Shown: positions 34,880 through 45,901 of the stretch, one piece after another
Numbering within the stretch: the stretch's first letter is position 1
Layout of the letters: each line of letters starts with the position of its first letter
Assembly: GCA_936432065.2 (NCBI GenBank)
Contig: OW386293.2
Span: 106,661,795 to 106,725,794 of the forward strand
Origin: Rutpela maculata
Lineage: Eukaryota > Arthropoda > Insecta > Coleoptera > Cerambycidae
Length of the DNA: 64,000 bases
Direction: 5' to 3'
Translations under genes and position numbers: made by a program
Notes under the pieces: model-generated
The model's input: only the letters and a program-made list of their open reading frames with translations
The model's database searches: none
Told to the model about the DNA's origin: nothing

Positions 34880-35460
34880 TAGAGTACACTAGGTACCTTA
34901 GATCATGGTGATCGTAAAATCTATACATTTTAAACTCTTATTTTATACATTGGGACGAAAGATCGTAGATCTCACATAGAAAATCAAAAGTACCTACATT
35001 GTGTACCTAAGGTCATGGTGATCGAGGAAAAATATTAAGGAATTCTTAAATTCTAATTCATACATTGTGTATGAAAGATCATAGTGATCATATAGAAAAT
35101 CAAGGGAACATTGTGTGTCTAAGATCAAGGTGATCTGGGGGGAAAATATTAAAGAATTTGTAAATTCAAAATTTGCACATTATGTGTGGAAGGTTAGAGT
35201 GATCACAAAGAAAAGGAATAATATCAGAGTACATTGTGTACCTTAGATCATTGTGATCGAAAAAACAAAAGAAGAATATCAAAGTACATTGCGTACGTTG
35301 GATCATTGCGATCGCAAAACAGAGGAAGAAAATCAGAGTATATTGGGTACCTTAGATCATTGTGATCGCAAGAAAAAAAAACAAAAACAAAAGAAGAATG
35401 TCAGAATACATTGTGTGCCTTAGATCATTGTGATCGCAAAACAAAGGTATTTTAAATCTT
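34880..35460 (+). repeat. Minisatellite with GATCA-N3-TGATC cores
   Basis: About nine irregular units of 50-100 bases carry 'acattgtgtaccttagatca' and then 'ttgtgatcgcaaaa'. The dyad GATCAtngTGATC is the most conserved part. It lies 360 bases downstream of the priming site, so it may be the untranslated leader of that LTR element. Confidence 0.7.
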
Positions 35461-36039
35461 AATTCGCACCGTCTGTATGAGAAATCATGTTGATAACAAA
35501 AGAAAACCCCTTCCAAATATTATTTAACACGTATTTGGTGTACGGAACTAAAAAGAAACGGAGTAATTTTCTTTGATATGGTATATATGTTAGATCACAC
35601 TAGAAACTCGAAAAAAAATGTGGTGTTATGTGTTGCTATGTAACGCAGAAAAAATTAAAAATAAATTACAATAAAAAATATGTTGTAATTATGGTTGGAA
35701 GCACACGCCTCTGTTCTCTTTTCCTTATTTGTATGTATTTTGTTACCGACATAAATTAAAGTTTTTGTCGAATGGAGAGATAACATCATTAGTTTAAAAT
35801 AAATAATATTTATTTTCTTTGTATTATAAGTATTACATTGCCATAAGTATACCGATACTACCTCAACATTAGGTATAGAGGAACGGCTGTAAATCGAAGA
35901 AAGACGAGCTGCGAGCACCAAACAGAAGACAGAGAGGACAAAAAAATAAAATAATAACAATAATAGTAAAATAAATATATAAAACAAAATAAATAGGACA
36001 GTAATCGGAATTAAACATTATCAGTGCAACAACATTGTA
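35461..36039. other. Intergenic, nothing supported
   Basis: The 110-codon minus ORF (35655-35987) begins with a T/A-rich hydrophobic run and has no recognisable domain. I regard it as fortuitous. Confidence 0.35.
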
Positions 36040-36501
36040 AGGCGTTGTTTAAGGAACATTTGGGAACATGAGTCTCTGGACCTATACTACTCCAATTTAT
36101 TTCTGAGAATATAGGCAACTTAGATTGTAGATTGTTTAAGGGGTCGCTTGGCCCTGATTTGGCCTTTCTTCACCTAGATCTAAAAGATCTTTTGTGATTT
36201 ACCCTACATCTAGTTATTGCCCAGGATTCCAAGTCTTTTGCAAAGCTTGTGATTTTCCTGGGAGATAATTTCCCTATGTCTTCAGGAGTTAATTCCGTCT
36301 GTTCTAGTTACTTTAGTCTAATGCGGATTAATACCTTGCATTCACAAAGTATATGTTCTTCAGTCTCAATTGCAGCTTCACAGTATCTGCATTTGTCATC
36401 TTCTGCCATGCCCATGTCCTTGAGATGATATCTCAAAGGGCAATGGCCGGTTAGAAGGCCTATGATCACCCTTAGGTCGAACTTTTCGAGTTCGAGAAGC
36501 C
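36040..36501 (-). pseudogene. C-terminal half of an older non-LTR ORF2 (zf-RVT region)
   Basis: Minus-strand reading gives LELEKFDLRVIIGLLTGHCP, LRYHLKDMGMAEDDKCRYCE and ETEEHILCECKVL. This is the zinc-finger C-terminus of RNase H-bearing non-LTR retrotransposons (...GLLTGHC.L..HL..MG....CR.C...ET..H.LC.C). The N-terminal side continues at 42230 beyond the younger inserted element; the two halves rejoin in frame through ATRLLELEKF. Confidence 0.85.
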
Positions 36502-36517
36502 TTTTTTTTTTTTTTTT
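36502..36517 (-). other. 3' poly(A) tail of the 5.7-kb retrotransposon
   Basis: Sixteen T on the plus strand directly next to the 11-base target duplication. Confidence 0.9.
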
Positions 36518-36790
36518 CTCCGGATTTAGATTGGCCTCGGGTATTTCCCATTAGCCAGCTACTCAGATTGTTGTACTTTGCATTGTAAAAGAGAAAAATA
36601 GAATCAACTAAAAAAAAAAGAAAAAAACTATGGGGAAAATTACAGGGGCACTCGTTTCACGCCAAGGGGCCGATCATGGCGACTTTAATGAACAAACATT
36701 ACAAGTAGGCATCGGTAAGGAGGAGAAAGGAATGACAGAGGAAACTACAGAGGTAGGTTGGAATTCGAATTTCACAAATATTGAACTATG

Positions 36791-39700
36791 TTAAATGATA
36801 TAGTTGCATGTTTCCAAGTGTTCAACGATGATTTGAAGTGCATTAAAATTTTTCTTTGCGAGAATGTAATTTATGTTCAGAGGTAATACAAAGCCAATGT
36901 CCTGGAGACGTTGTATTAGCTGGTCGGATTCTCTCTGCTTCAGTCTACAATTAAATAGAAGGTGGTTAACGTCACCAGTTTCTCCGCATTCGCAGCGATC
37001 GCTCTCTATTGTTTTAATTTTATACAGGTGGGAAGGAAATCGGCCATGGTTAAATTGCAGACGAGTTATAGTGGAATAGAAATGCCTGGTGGTGGATAGC
37101 CCTTTATGCCATTTTGATTCAGATATAAGTGGGTTCAATAAAAAGTAGTTAGTGGGTTTATCTGAATATGCGTCTTTATATCGGCGTTGCCATTTTACAT
37201 GTAGTGTTTTTTTAAGTGAGACGTGTAAGTCTGTTGAAGGAGTTTTGTATAAAGAAATATCGCCGTCTACGATCGCACTCTTGGCTAATTTGTCCACTTT
37301 CTCATTATGTGGTAAGTCACAATGAGCTTTAATCCACACAAAGTTGACATTAATGTTGCGATGCGCCAGCTGTGAGACTTTATTTACGACGTCTAACACA
37401 AAACATGAGGAGTGGATTCCAAAGTTGGAAATACTATTTAAAACACTTCTTGCATCTGAAAAAATTGTTACATTAGGGTAATTTAGCATACTAATTACAT
37501 TGATGGCCTCAAGGATGGCAATGGTTTCGGCAGTAAAGATTGAAGTTTCTGGTCGGAGTTTTAATTTGCACTCTGAATTCAAGCTAGGAATGAAAAAGGC
37601 ACTACCAGTACCGCTCCCGTTTTTTGATCCATCTGTGAAAATACATAGGTGGTTTTTGTACATATCCACTAGCTCGAAACATATGTTTTTGTTGAGTGTC
37701 GGGTTGTCAGTGAAATCAGGCAAATGCACCTTAGGAGTAAGCAGCATGGCGAAATAATTCAAGGTGAAAAAATAGGGCAAGTTATGCTTGAGTATGAAAT
37801 TGTCGTAATCAGAGGTGTTACTGTAACCATCAGCTAGAGGAGGGCTTGTCTTTTTTTCCCAAAATTTATTTGTTAAATTTTCTATGCAGATATTATGTAG
37901 ACTTGTGTTTAGGTTGGAAAGATTTGTAGACGCGCGAACATTGAGGGCGAATTTTGAGCTTAATCTTTCCCTTCTTAATGTTAAAGGGGGTTCATTTGCT
38001 TCCACATATAGAGCTTCTGTTGGAGTAGATTTCATCACGCCCAAACATATTCGTAAAGCTTTGTTCTGCAAAACGTCAAGACGACCTAGAAGAGTTTTAC
38101 ATGCGGAACCATAAAAAAGGCATCCATAATCGATGACAGAACGAACCATCGTCCTGTATAAAAGTAAGGATATATTTACATCTGCTCCCCATGATACTTT
38201 ATTGCATATGCGAATAATATTAATAGCCTTTTCACTTTTATTTATCACCGCTTGTATCTGATCCTTCCACTTCAATTTCTGATCGAGTAATGTTCCCAGA
38301 TATTTAACGGTTGTTTTGTAGGGGATAGCAAATGGTGGTAGGTTGAGTATTTGGAAATTGGGTAAGCGATGTCGAGTGTAAATTGAAGCAACAGTTTTAT
38401 TTGGGGAGATTGAAAAGCTTTTTGTATCACACCAATCAGTTACTCTTGTCATGATTGCGCCTAAAGTATGAATACAGTCATCCAATTTTCTTTCTTCACA
38501 GTATGCTACAAAGTCATCAGCGTATTGTACAACGCTGCAATTAACCTTAGATAGAAAATCACTTGTATAAATATTGAAGAGAAGGGGGCTTAACACTGAG
38601 CCTTGAGGTAATCCGTGTGAAACAAATCTGGGACCAATTAACTTATTTTGGTTTCCTCTCAAGAATGTTCGTCTTTCTTTGTAAAGGTTAATAATGTTGT
38701 GACATAACGACGGTGGCAACTTAAAGTCAATTAGTCTTGTTTGTAAGACTTCCAAATTAACGGAATTATATGCATCTTTGAGATCTAGGAAAATAGCACC
38801 TAAATAATTGTTTCTCGAGAAATTTAGTTGGACATCTGTGACGAATTGTCCGAGAGCGTGTTGTGTGCTAAGTCCTCTACGAAAACCATACTGGAATGTC
38901 GGCAAAAGTTTTTTAGATTCCAACCACCATTCTAGTCTGATTTTTATCATTCTCTCTAATGTTTTCAACAGGCAAGAAAGAAGTGAGATCGGCCTAAATG
39001 TTATTGGTAGATTGTCGTTCCTATTGGGTTTAGGAATCGGCACCACCACGCAGGATTTCAATTCTTCAACGTTTTCACCAAACAAATACATTTTGTTATA
39101 CATACGAAGCAGTACAGATTTCGCAGAAACGGGAAGATTGACAATCATGGAATAAAGAATACTATCTTCTCCAGGAGAAGTATTAATTTTATTATTGAGA
39201 ACATTTTCTAACTCGGTCATTGAAAACGGTGCAGATAGGGGGTGGTTATTTATTTCTGGTTCCCAAGTTACTGGTTTTGGGTATACCATATCTGGCGTTA
39301 AAGTATTGAGGAATTCAGAGAGGTGTTCGTCCGATTTTGGTTTTACTATGGTGTGATTGGCGTTGGCATGTTTCATTAATTTTATTTGTCTCCAAACATC
39401 TGTTGCAGGCGTATTGCTGTTTAGATTGTTACAGAAATTTTTCCAGCTGGACTTGGCTTTTGCCTTTAGTAATCTCTTGACTCTAGCAGATTCTCTTTTA
39501 CAGTTTAAGTAGTTTTCCAGTGTTGAGTTCCGATTGTAAATGGTTAAAGATAGTTTTCTGCTCTCAACTGCTGCTGAACATTCATCATCCCACCATATTG
39601 GATGTTTTTTGGCCGAAGGTATAAATGGTTTGTTTATTTTGAATGATAAATCGGCAGCCCTGTTTACCCCATCAGTAAAGTAATTGTATATTTCTTGAGC

Positions 39701-40488
39701 GGAATTCATTAAAGGTTCATTTAAGAAGTAATTATTTAAATACTCTTGGAAGGTCTGCCAGTTGGCATTCTTGATATTCCACCTTGACGATGGAAAAACT
39801 GTATTAGCAGGCATAATGTAATTGGAAACTTCTATAGTGATGGGATAGTGATCGGATCCTAATGTATCGTCTTCGACTCTCCAACTGCAGATACTTGCCA
39901 TATTAGGGGAAACTAAAGATATGTCAACGGCCGATATTAAGTTCGACATATCATTGACCAAACGTGTTGCAGCACCATTGTTTAGAACGACAAGATTACA
40001 GTCATCTATGGCATGGAGGAGGGAGTTACCATGGTTGTCGTTTTTAGAAGAGCCCCACAGGCCATTATGGGCGTTGAAATCGCCTGATATCAAGCAAGGG
40101 TGAGCGCATTGTTGAAAAATATTAATCCAGTCATTACTACTAGCGATTACATTAGGAGGGCGGTACACTGATAAAATGTCGATATTAGTGGCACCTAGGA
40201 TGGTTGCTCCACACACCATGATGCCATCATTGAAATTATTAGTTAAGCGTTTTTCGCAAAAATTTAGTTTTCTTGAAATTAGTAAAGCAACACCTGCTTT
40301 ACCATCTAGCCGATCATTTCTAATGACATTGAAGTTTGCAAAATTGAAATTGAGGGCTGGTTTTAACCATGTCTCAGATAGGATAATTATATCTACGGGT
40401 GTAGTATTAATGTGGTGAAGTAAGCTTAATTTGTTAGAGTTAATTGATCTGCAATTCCACTGTAAAATTTTGAGGTTATTTATATTAT

Positions 40489-40492
<4 letters not shown>
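36791..40492 (-). CDS. ORF2: endonuclease / reverse transcriptase / RNase H polyprotein
   Basis: 1233 residues, uninterrupted. Residues 1-225 form an apurinic-type endonuclease: N13, SETW (E40), GDFNAHN (D138, N140), D190 and the SDHYP motif (H215). Residues about 480-760 are reverse transcriptase: FRPISLL, DLKDAYNSV (D570), GLPQGSVLSPLLF, QYADDFV (D659, D660), NKT and YLGTLLD. Residues about 948-1075 are RNase H with FTDGS (D954), TAET (E989), FSDARS (D1013) and VDKLA (D1067). A C-terminal CCHC-like CECGETGDVNHLLFNC follows near 1170. It nicks target DNA and copies its own RNA by target-primed reverse transcription. The ATG immediately follows the 60-A tract, so translation likely depends on reinitiation or internal entry after ORF1. 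Confidence 0.97.

Positions 40493-40552
<60 letters not shown>
40493..40552 (-). other. 60-nt poly(A) spacer between ORF1 and ORF2
   Basis: Sixty consecutive T on the plus strand (A in the element) plus five bases form the whole space between the ORF1 stop (40558-40560) and the ORF2 ATG (40490-40492). It is far longer than the element's own 3' tail of 16. It may be a translation signal, a relic of a joined transcript, or partly a slippage artefact. Confidence 0.95.
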
Positions 40553-40557
<5 letters not shown>

Positions 40558-42099
40558 TTATTGTTGGTCTGTTAGACCAACACCGTTAAATACCCTTGCC
40601 ACGCTGTTTTTGACCCATATTTCTTCTTCGTTTGTTATATTTTCATTCCGGAGCTTTTTGATGATATCATTAATACAAGAGGTTAGCTTGTTAACAAAAA
40701 TATCAATAGTACAATTGGTAAAATAATTTTCCTTACTAGTAGAGGGGCCATATGGCTTAGGAGGGTATGGATTAGGAGGGAGGGGTTTGAGGGGAAGATG
40801 AATGGTTTCATCTGTATACATTGCAGGTTTGGTTGAGGATGAGTCCATCTTTCTCTTTTTCGGCAAATTGGCAACGGTATAATTATTAGACTGAGAACAT
40901 TGAGAATATTGAGACGTTGCCATACTGTTACTTCGATTCCTTGTAGGTAAACTAGGAAACATATATTCATCATTTAGATTATGTAAAACTGCGTATTTAT
41001 TGCTAGAAGCAACTTCGGCATATGAAGAACTACCCAAGGATTTTGAAGCTTCCTTGTACGAGATATTTTGAGCGGCCATTAACTTTTTAATGTTTTTTTG
41101 TTTCAAATATACGTCACATTTTTTGTAAAGTGAGTTATGATCATTTGAACCGCAGTGGCTGCAAGTAGGAGATTCTTTTTTGCACTCATCCTCGTGAGCT
41201 AAACCACAATTTACACAAATTTTTTCCTTTGCTTTACACTGTGAGGAGACATGTCCAAATTTTAGACACGTGTAACATTGTATGACATTTCCAATATACG
41301 GTTCTACTAAGAATCGAACGCTATCAATAAACACATAATTTGGAAGTTTATTACCCAAAAATGACAATATGATAGTCCCCGTAGGTTGAAGTGTAACATT
41401 ACCATCGCTATTATTTTTTCTTAATATTCTTTTACAACTTTGTATAACAGAAGTGCACTGTGAATTTTTTAATAAATAATCTTCATTCTCCGTTATATCG
41501 ACCCCTTTAATAACGCCACGACGTTCGCTTAAGTGTTTCGGTACATAAGCATAATATCCCTTACTTTTAATAACGGGATCGTCAATTAAATTATTAACAT
41601 CCTGTATAGTATTCATTTCTACTTTAATCCTATTTGCGCCCGCTTTACTAATTTCTTTTATAGATTTAGAATTCTTGAAACCCTGATGTAATAATTTTCC
41701 TATTGCCATAGGATGTAAACGACCAACATTTTTATCTGTGTGTTGAATATACACATAAAATGGACCATTGTATAAATGAGAATATTTCAAATCATACTTA
41801 TTATTAAAAATTTCATTGTTATTAGTAATATTAGTTTTTGTAAACTGCTTATCTACTACCTTTTTTCCTCCATCAGTCTTATTCGTATCAGTGGTCAGCA
41901 TTGTAGTGGAGCGGCCTGCCGCTCCTAGATGATTACTTACAGCTTGTGATTGCAAGTCGTATCCTGTGCCACTGCCCGCTTTATCGCTATTCTGTTCTAA
42001 TATTTCCATTTCTTCCCCATAAACAATACTTACGTTTTTAATATTACCGTAAGAATCATTATTAGATCCCCCGGGGTCCGGGGGTCGTGAATTAAACAT
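40558..42099 (-). CDS. ORF1: gag-like RNA-binding protein with three CCHC knuckles
   Basis: 513 residues. The N-terminus (1-100) is low-complexity and Asn/Ser/Thr-rich. Residues about 105-265 form an RRM-like or pre-zinc-knuckle domain (NGPFYVYIQHTDKNVGRLHP, then YYAYVPKHLSERRGVIKGV). Three zinc knuckles follow: C275-C278-H283-C288, C295-C298-H302-C306 and C313-C316-H321-C328. A long basic, proline-rich tail (LPLKPLPPNPYPPKP) closes it. The family role is to coat element RNA and carry it to the nucleus. The start codon chosen is the first ATG after the 5' UTR and lies just downstream of a proline-rich MFNSRPPDPGG leader. The stop is followed by the poly(A) spacer. Confidence 0.95.
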   Translation of the reverse strand: MFNSRPPDPGGSNNDSYGNIKNVSIVYGEEMEILEQNSDKAGSGTGYDLQSQAVSNHLGAAGRSTTMLTTDTNKTDGGKKVVDKQFTKTNITNNNEIFNNKYDLKYSHLYNGPFYVYIQHTDKNVGRLHPMAIGKLLHQGFKNSKSIKEISKAGANRIKVEMNTIQDVNNLIDDPVIKSKGYYAYVPKHLSERRGVIKGVDITENEDYLLKNSQCTSVIQSCKRILRKNNSDGNVTLQPTGTIILSFLGNKLPNYVFIDSVRFLVEPYIGNVIQCYTCLKFGHVSSQCKAKEKICVNCGLAHEDECKKESPTCSHCGSNDHNSLYKKCDVYLKQKNIKKLMAAQNISYKEASKSLGSSSYAEVASSNKYAVLHNLNDEYMFPSLPTRNRSNSMATSQYSQCSQSNNYTVANLPKKRKMDSSSTKPAMYTDETIHLPLKPLPPNPYPPKPYGPSTSKENYFTNCTIDIFVNKLTSCINDIIKKLRNENITNEEEIWVKNSVARVFNGVGLTDQQ

Positions 42100-42195
42100 T
42101 ATTTATTACAATATCACTTTCAATAAAATGTGAAACAATTAATCGGTAACTGTAAAACACACGGGAATAACCTAAATAAAGAAAACACTTCGCTA

Positions 42196-42229
42196 CGTCT
42201 TAACTCCGCGGTTGTCAACGTCGAACTCG
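42196..42229 (-). promoter_or_regulatory. Internal Inr + DPE-like pol II promoter at the element's first bases
   Basis: The 5' end on the minus strand reads CGAGTTCGACG. If the A at 42227 is +1, AGACG lies at +28 to +32 (42200-42196), which fits the downstream promoter element RGWYV at its required position. Jockey- and I-type insect elements are known to use such start-site promoters, which lets a new copy be transcribed from base one. Confidence 0.65.
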
Positions 42230-42420
42230 TCGAGAAGCCTTGTGGCATTCTTTGTCGAATAGGTTATAAATCTTTTCGTTTGTGTTTGGCCACTAGTATT
42301 CCTAGTAGGACTTCTTTTGATGGTCAAAGTTATCTATGACTTTCCTATAGCCCTTAGACCATCCAACTTTACGGAAAAATTAACCACTACAATATTAATG
42401 ACTCCACCATTTTGTTAAAA
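42230..42420 (-). pseudogene. N-side part of the older non-LTR ORF2, split by the insertion
   Basis: Reading leftward, SGQTQTKRFITYSTKNATRL precedes the insertion and continues in frame at 36491 as LELEKFDLRV. Upstream, a stop and loss of similarity show this host copy was already decaying. It dates the 5.7-kb insertion as younger. Confidence 0.65.
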
Positions 42421-42869
42421 AAAAAAAACTGATGGCTAACTTAGCAGTTCATTTTGCAGATGATTTAAATTTTAATTTAGATATCATATAACCCACATAA
42501 CTTCATCAGTCCTGAAATCTCCTGGCTGTAAGTGTAAGAAATTGCAAAAAAAAAAATAATATGAAGGCTTTAAAACATTATATGGTAGTTATGTAATGTC
42601 AAAATTAAATCATTGCAGGTTAATATACCGTGTGTGTAGTCGCGGGCTAGGCATGGGGAGTAGAATTACAACATCGCGTGTGCCAGCTGGCTGAAATGAA
42701 ATAACCGAGCTGGGATGCTCCATCGACGCACGGTCAGTAAACTATTATAGTTTAATGACCGTGCCATCGACGGACGAATTTACGGCTGCCGGTGTTGTCA
42801 TATCTCTCGCGCTACGTGAATGTACATGCCTAATGGGAAATTACACGCACGGTAGCATCCGTATTATGC
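42421..42869. other. Intergenic with a small palindrome
   Basis: 'cacggtcagtaaactattat' and its mirror (about 42735-42770) form a short hairpin with 14-base arms. No gene. Confidence 0.4.
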
Positions 42870-42975
42870 AGTTCTCAAAAGTCAATTGAGATTGTACAAA
42901 GAAAGTTTTTAAAATATGTTACATTTAAATCAGATGGTTATTATCCTGATAGAGGTACAGATTATAATTTTTAAT
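42870..42975 (+). pseudogene. Short non-LTR RT C-terminal relic
   Basis: Reads SIEIVQRKFLKYVTFKSDGY, then YPDRGTDYNF and a stop. This matches the 'iE.iQkrFlrY..fk..g.YP.rg.DY' block that follows RT in jockey/CR1-type ORF2. About 34 codons remain. Confidence 0.7.
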
Positions 42976-45459
42976 AAGTAAATTCAATTTTAGTTTCGAT
43001 CTCTTATCACAATTAAGTTTTAATACCTAAGCAGAGCTTAATGCAGGATATCCCATTTTATATTGATATGGCTAGAACTAACGCTGTTATTCATATTGTG
43101 TGTTCAGATTTTAATAAAACTTCTTGCAATTGCGATGTGTAATTCATGTTCACTTAAGCAAGGCTTAAATATGGCACATCAAATTAACCATGCATTGTGT
43201 AGTTGTATTCTTTGGCCATATCCTATTTTGGTTATTAGAATTATATGGTTCTTCGTATTTCTGTCTCGTCTTAGGTTAGTAGTTCGTAATATTATATTGA
43301 ATAATATTTTGAATAAAGTTGCAAGAGTGCAGCATGGAAGACGGTCCGAGCAATGCCTGAGGTGTCGAAGTGAAACTGTAAGCCGCGCAGGAAATATGAA
43401 GGTTTATCCAGTCAAGGTTACAGTATGTCGAAAGCGTGGTTAGGAACATCTTGATTCATACCGTGCAACTTGACAATCAGGAAGGAGACCTTTCGCTTCC
43501 ACAGTATCTGACAGAGATCGGAAACGATTCGGATCAAGCATCTATCTTCTTGAGAGAGAGGATTTGGAAATTGAGCCGTGATTGGTTTAAGATCGGTAAT
43601 GCAGAACACTTGGAATTTGGCTTTTGTTCAGGAATGGAACTTATAAAACTGATCTAGATAAAGTGGTTGACTACCAGAAAATAATTATTAGAGAATCCTA
43701 TTTTCGAATTTTAATGTTCTCAAGAGAACTGTATATATTTGATATATTAAGATATTATTAACATCAACAAATATTGAAAAAAAAATAATAAAAATAATTC
43801 TATAGTTATAGAGGAAAAACAATAATCAAAAAATCCTATTTTTAAGGAATTTGATGTTTTGAAGATAGAGCTGTTGTATACTAAATCAGTTCTCCTGTTT
43901 TCTTATAAACATAAATTGATTTTAAACAAGCAAATTGGTCACACCTATGATATTCGAGGCAAAGTAAATTTAGATACGAATATCCTTCGAAGAACTAAAA
44001 CACAGACACAAATTTATAAATTATTTTGCCTTATGCATTAAAAGAAATAAACAATGTAAATTTATTTAAGGAAAAAATTACTATATTTATTCCAGCAAAT
44101 AAGGCAATTTTCTCAAATTTGTTATCGATTTTATTCATAAATCTCTGCTATTCATTATTTTCATAAATTTAACTTGATACGACGGACAGTTCCAGAATTT
44201 TACTTTCGATTATTAACTAAATTTTTGATACGCACACTTGGAACAAGGTAAACGTGACTGATTTGATTTAATTATTATAGACATGAATATGTGCTTCCTA
44301 TCTGAAATTTACGATATACTTCCGGGTAAACTTTGAATGACTCTCTAATGGTCGAAAGGACCAAATGGGACAAGAAATTCGGAAAATGTGGTTCATCTTA
44401 AAAAGATAGAAAAAAGATAAAAGGAGAGAGTGTAGGGTCCGAGACAGAGCTGAAGAGGACACCTTTACTGCACCTAACGAAGATGGAAAATAATATTATT
44501 AGGTTACAAATTATAACATGAAATCACATTAGAATAGGCGTTGGTTTATAAGTAGATTAGGAAAAGATACATACAGTGTATTTAACGTTTTTTTGTTTAT
44601 TATTTAAAGTTGCCTCATTTAAACAATTATACTTTATTTCAGTTTAAAAAAAAATTATGAGGAAAAAGAGATGTAGTGTAATGGAATTACTTGTACCTAA
44701 CGTTGACAGGTAATGAAGTATCATCGAATGCCAGGTGGCGCTGTGTAGCTGACGGCCGAAGGAGACGGCAGTTGATGTCGGGCAGCGGTGCGAGTAGGTC
44801 GGTGGTGCGAAACTAAGTGAAGTGTCTTATTCTGACAGTATAAACGAAGTGAGACATAATCGGGCATATTACAAAGTGAATGAACAATTATTTGTTTATA
44901 AGTACCTTTATATGATTACATTCGGAATTGGCCATTTTGTAAGTTTTTACGAATTATCTTTTGTTATTATGTTATATTTGTCTGTCTCTCTGTGTGTACC
45001 TTATATTTGATATTTGTTTCTAGAATATTATAATCGTTAGCACAATTTTATTTGCCTACATATATCTCTTTGCTCTGCCGGTACCCTATGTTTGTAATAA
45101 ATTTTGTTATTGTTAAATAGTTATTTTTTGTTTCAAAAGTACATTATTTTATTTACTAATTTTGCTTTAAAAATATAGTTTTTTTACAGAAGAACCGGGC
45201 TATACTTTTTGTTTCTTTTTGTGGACTTTAATAAAGATAATTCCGTTTCAGAAAACGTTTTAAGTTAGAGTGATACGATTTTTACCACAAATAACTGTGG
45301 TTAGTTTAAAAGTTCTAGTTGTTTCCAGTTTTCTATTTCCTCAATACAGAAATTTTGTTTTTTAGTAGGTGTATAGGTATATTATTTCTAAATGATAGGT
45401 TGAGACGTGCTGTGTGCTTCGCCTGCGTTGTTTGGTTATTACTTCCAGTGGAAGTATAG
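42976..45459. other. Intergenic region with decayed repeat sequence
   Basis: Nothing convincing. The 126-codon ORF at 43063-43443 is hydrophobic at first and then changes character, with no domain; I do not call it a gene. A GC-richer block at 43320-43640 is unexplained. Confidence 0.35.
44832..44873 (+). mobile_element. LTR-end fragment matching 34475-34514
   Basis: 'ctgacagtataaacgaagtg' and 'agacataatcgggcatatta' recur here, but the primer-binding site is not present. A solo or truncated LTR is likely. Sequence upstream differs between the two copies, so they may be subfamilies sharing only the 3' LTR end. Confidence 0.5.
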
Positions 45460-45901
45460 TAGGGGAAGGTGGGGCAAGACGGGATAGGGAGGCAAGACGG
45501 TACCCATATTATCTTCAGATGCAAACGCATCATGCGCAGGACGATACACTTATTACAAGCGGCGATCTTGCCCTTCTCAGTAATCTGAGTTCCATTGAAG
45601 TAAGAAGACGTGTCGCTGCATAAGCTTGAAAATCTGTTTTTGCAAGTTTCACTATTATTTTCATTTTTTTTTCCAAGCCGGACAACAGTCTAAAACAATT
45701 TTCTTCCGTGACATATTTTGGGTGTTCATGCAGCACTGTACATTAGATATTAAGGTAAGAATTCCTTTTTAAATTTTTGAAAACGGTTTTCTGTAATACT
45801 TGAACTTTTGTTTGGATATCCCAAAAGATTCAAGCCCGGGGTAGGTACCCCATCTTACCTCATGCAGATTAATTTAATTTTTTTTTTCGCTTTGTTTTAG
45901 A

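Larger units (their letters stand above)
36492..42240 (-). mobile_element. Full-length, apparently intact non-LTR retrotransposon (I-like, RNase H-bearing)
   Basis: The minus-strand 5' end is at about 42229 and the 3' end is a 16-nt poly(A) (T run 36502-36517). An 11-base duplication TCGAGAAGCCT brackets it (36492-36502 and 42230-42240). Order: 5' UTR of about 130 bases with an internal promoter, ORF1 (40558-42099), a 60-A spacer, ORF2 (36791-40492), and a 3' UTR of about 270 bases. Both ORFs lack stops and frameshifts, so this copy may be competent. Endonuclease, RT and RNase H with a gag-like ORF1 bearing three CCHC knuckles resemble the I group; the exact clade is inferred. Confidence 0.93.

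Noticed and set aside
43063..43443. 126-codon ORF as a membrane protein gene
   Set aside because: Starts inside a decayed retrotransposon stretch and changes composition mid-way with no domain.
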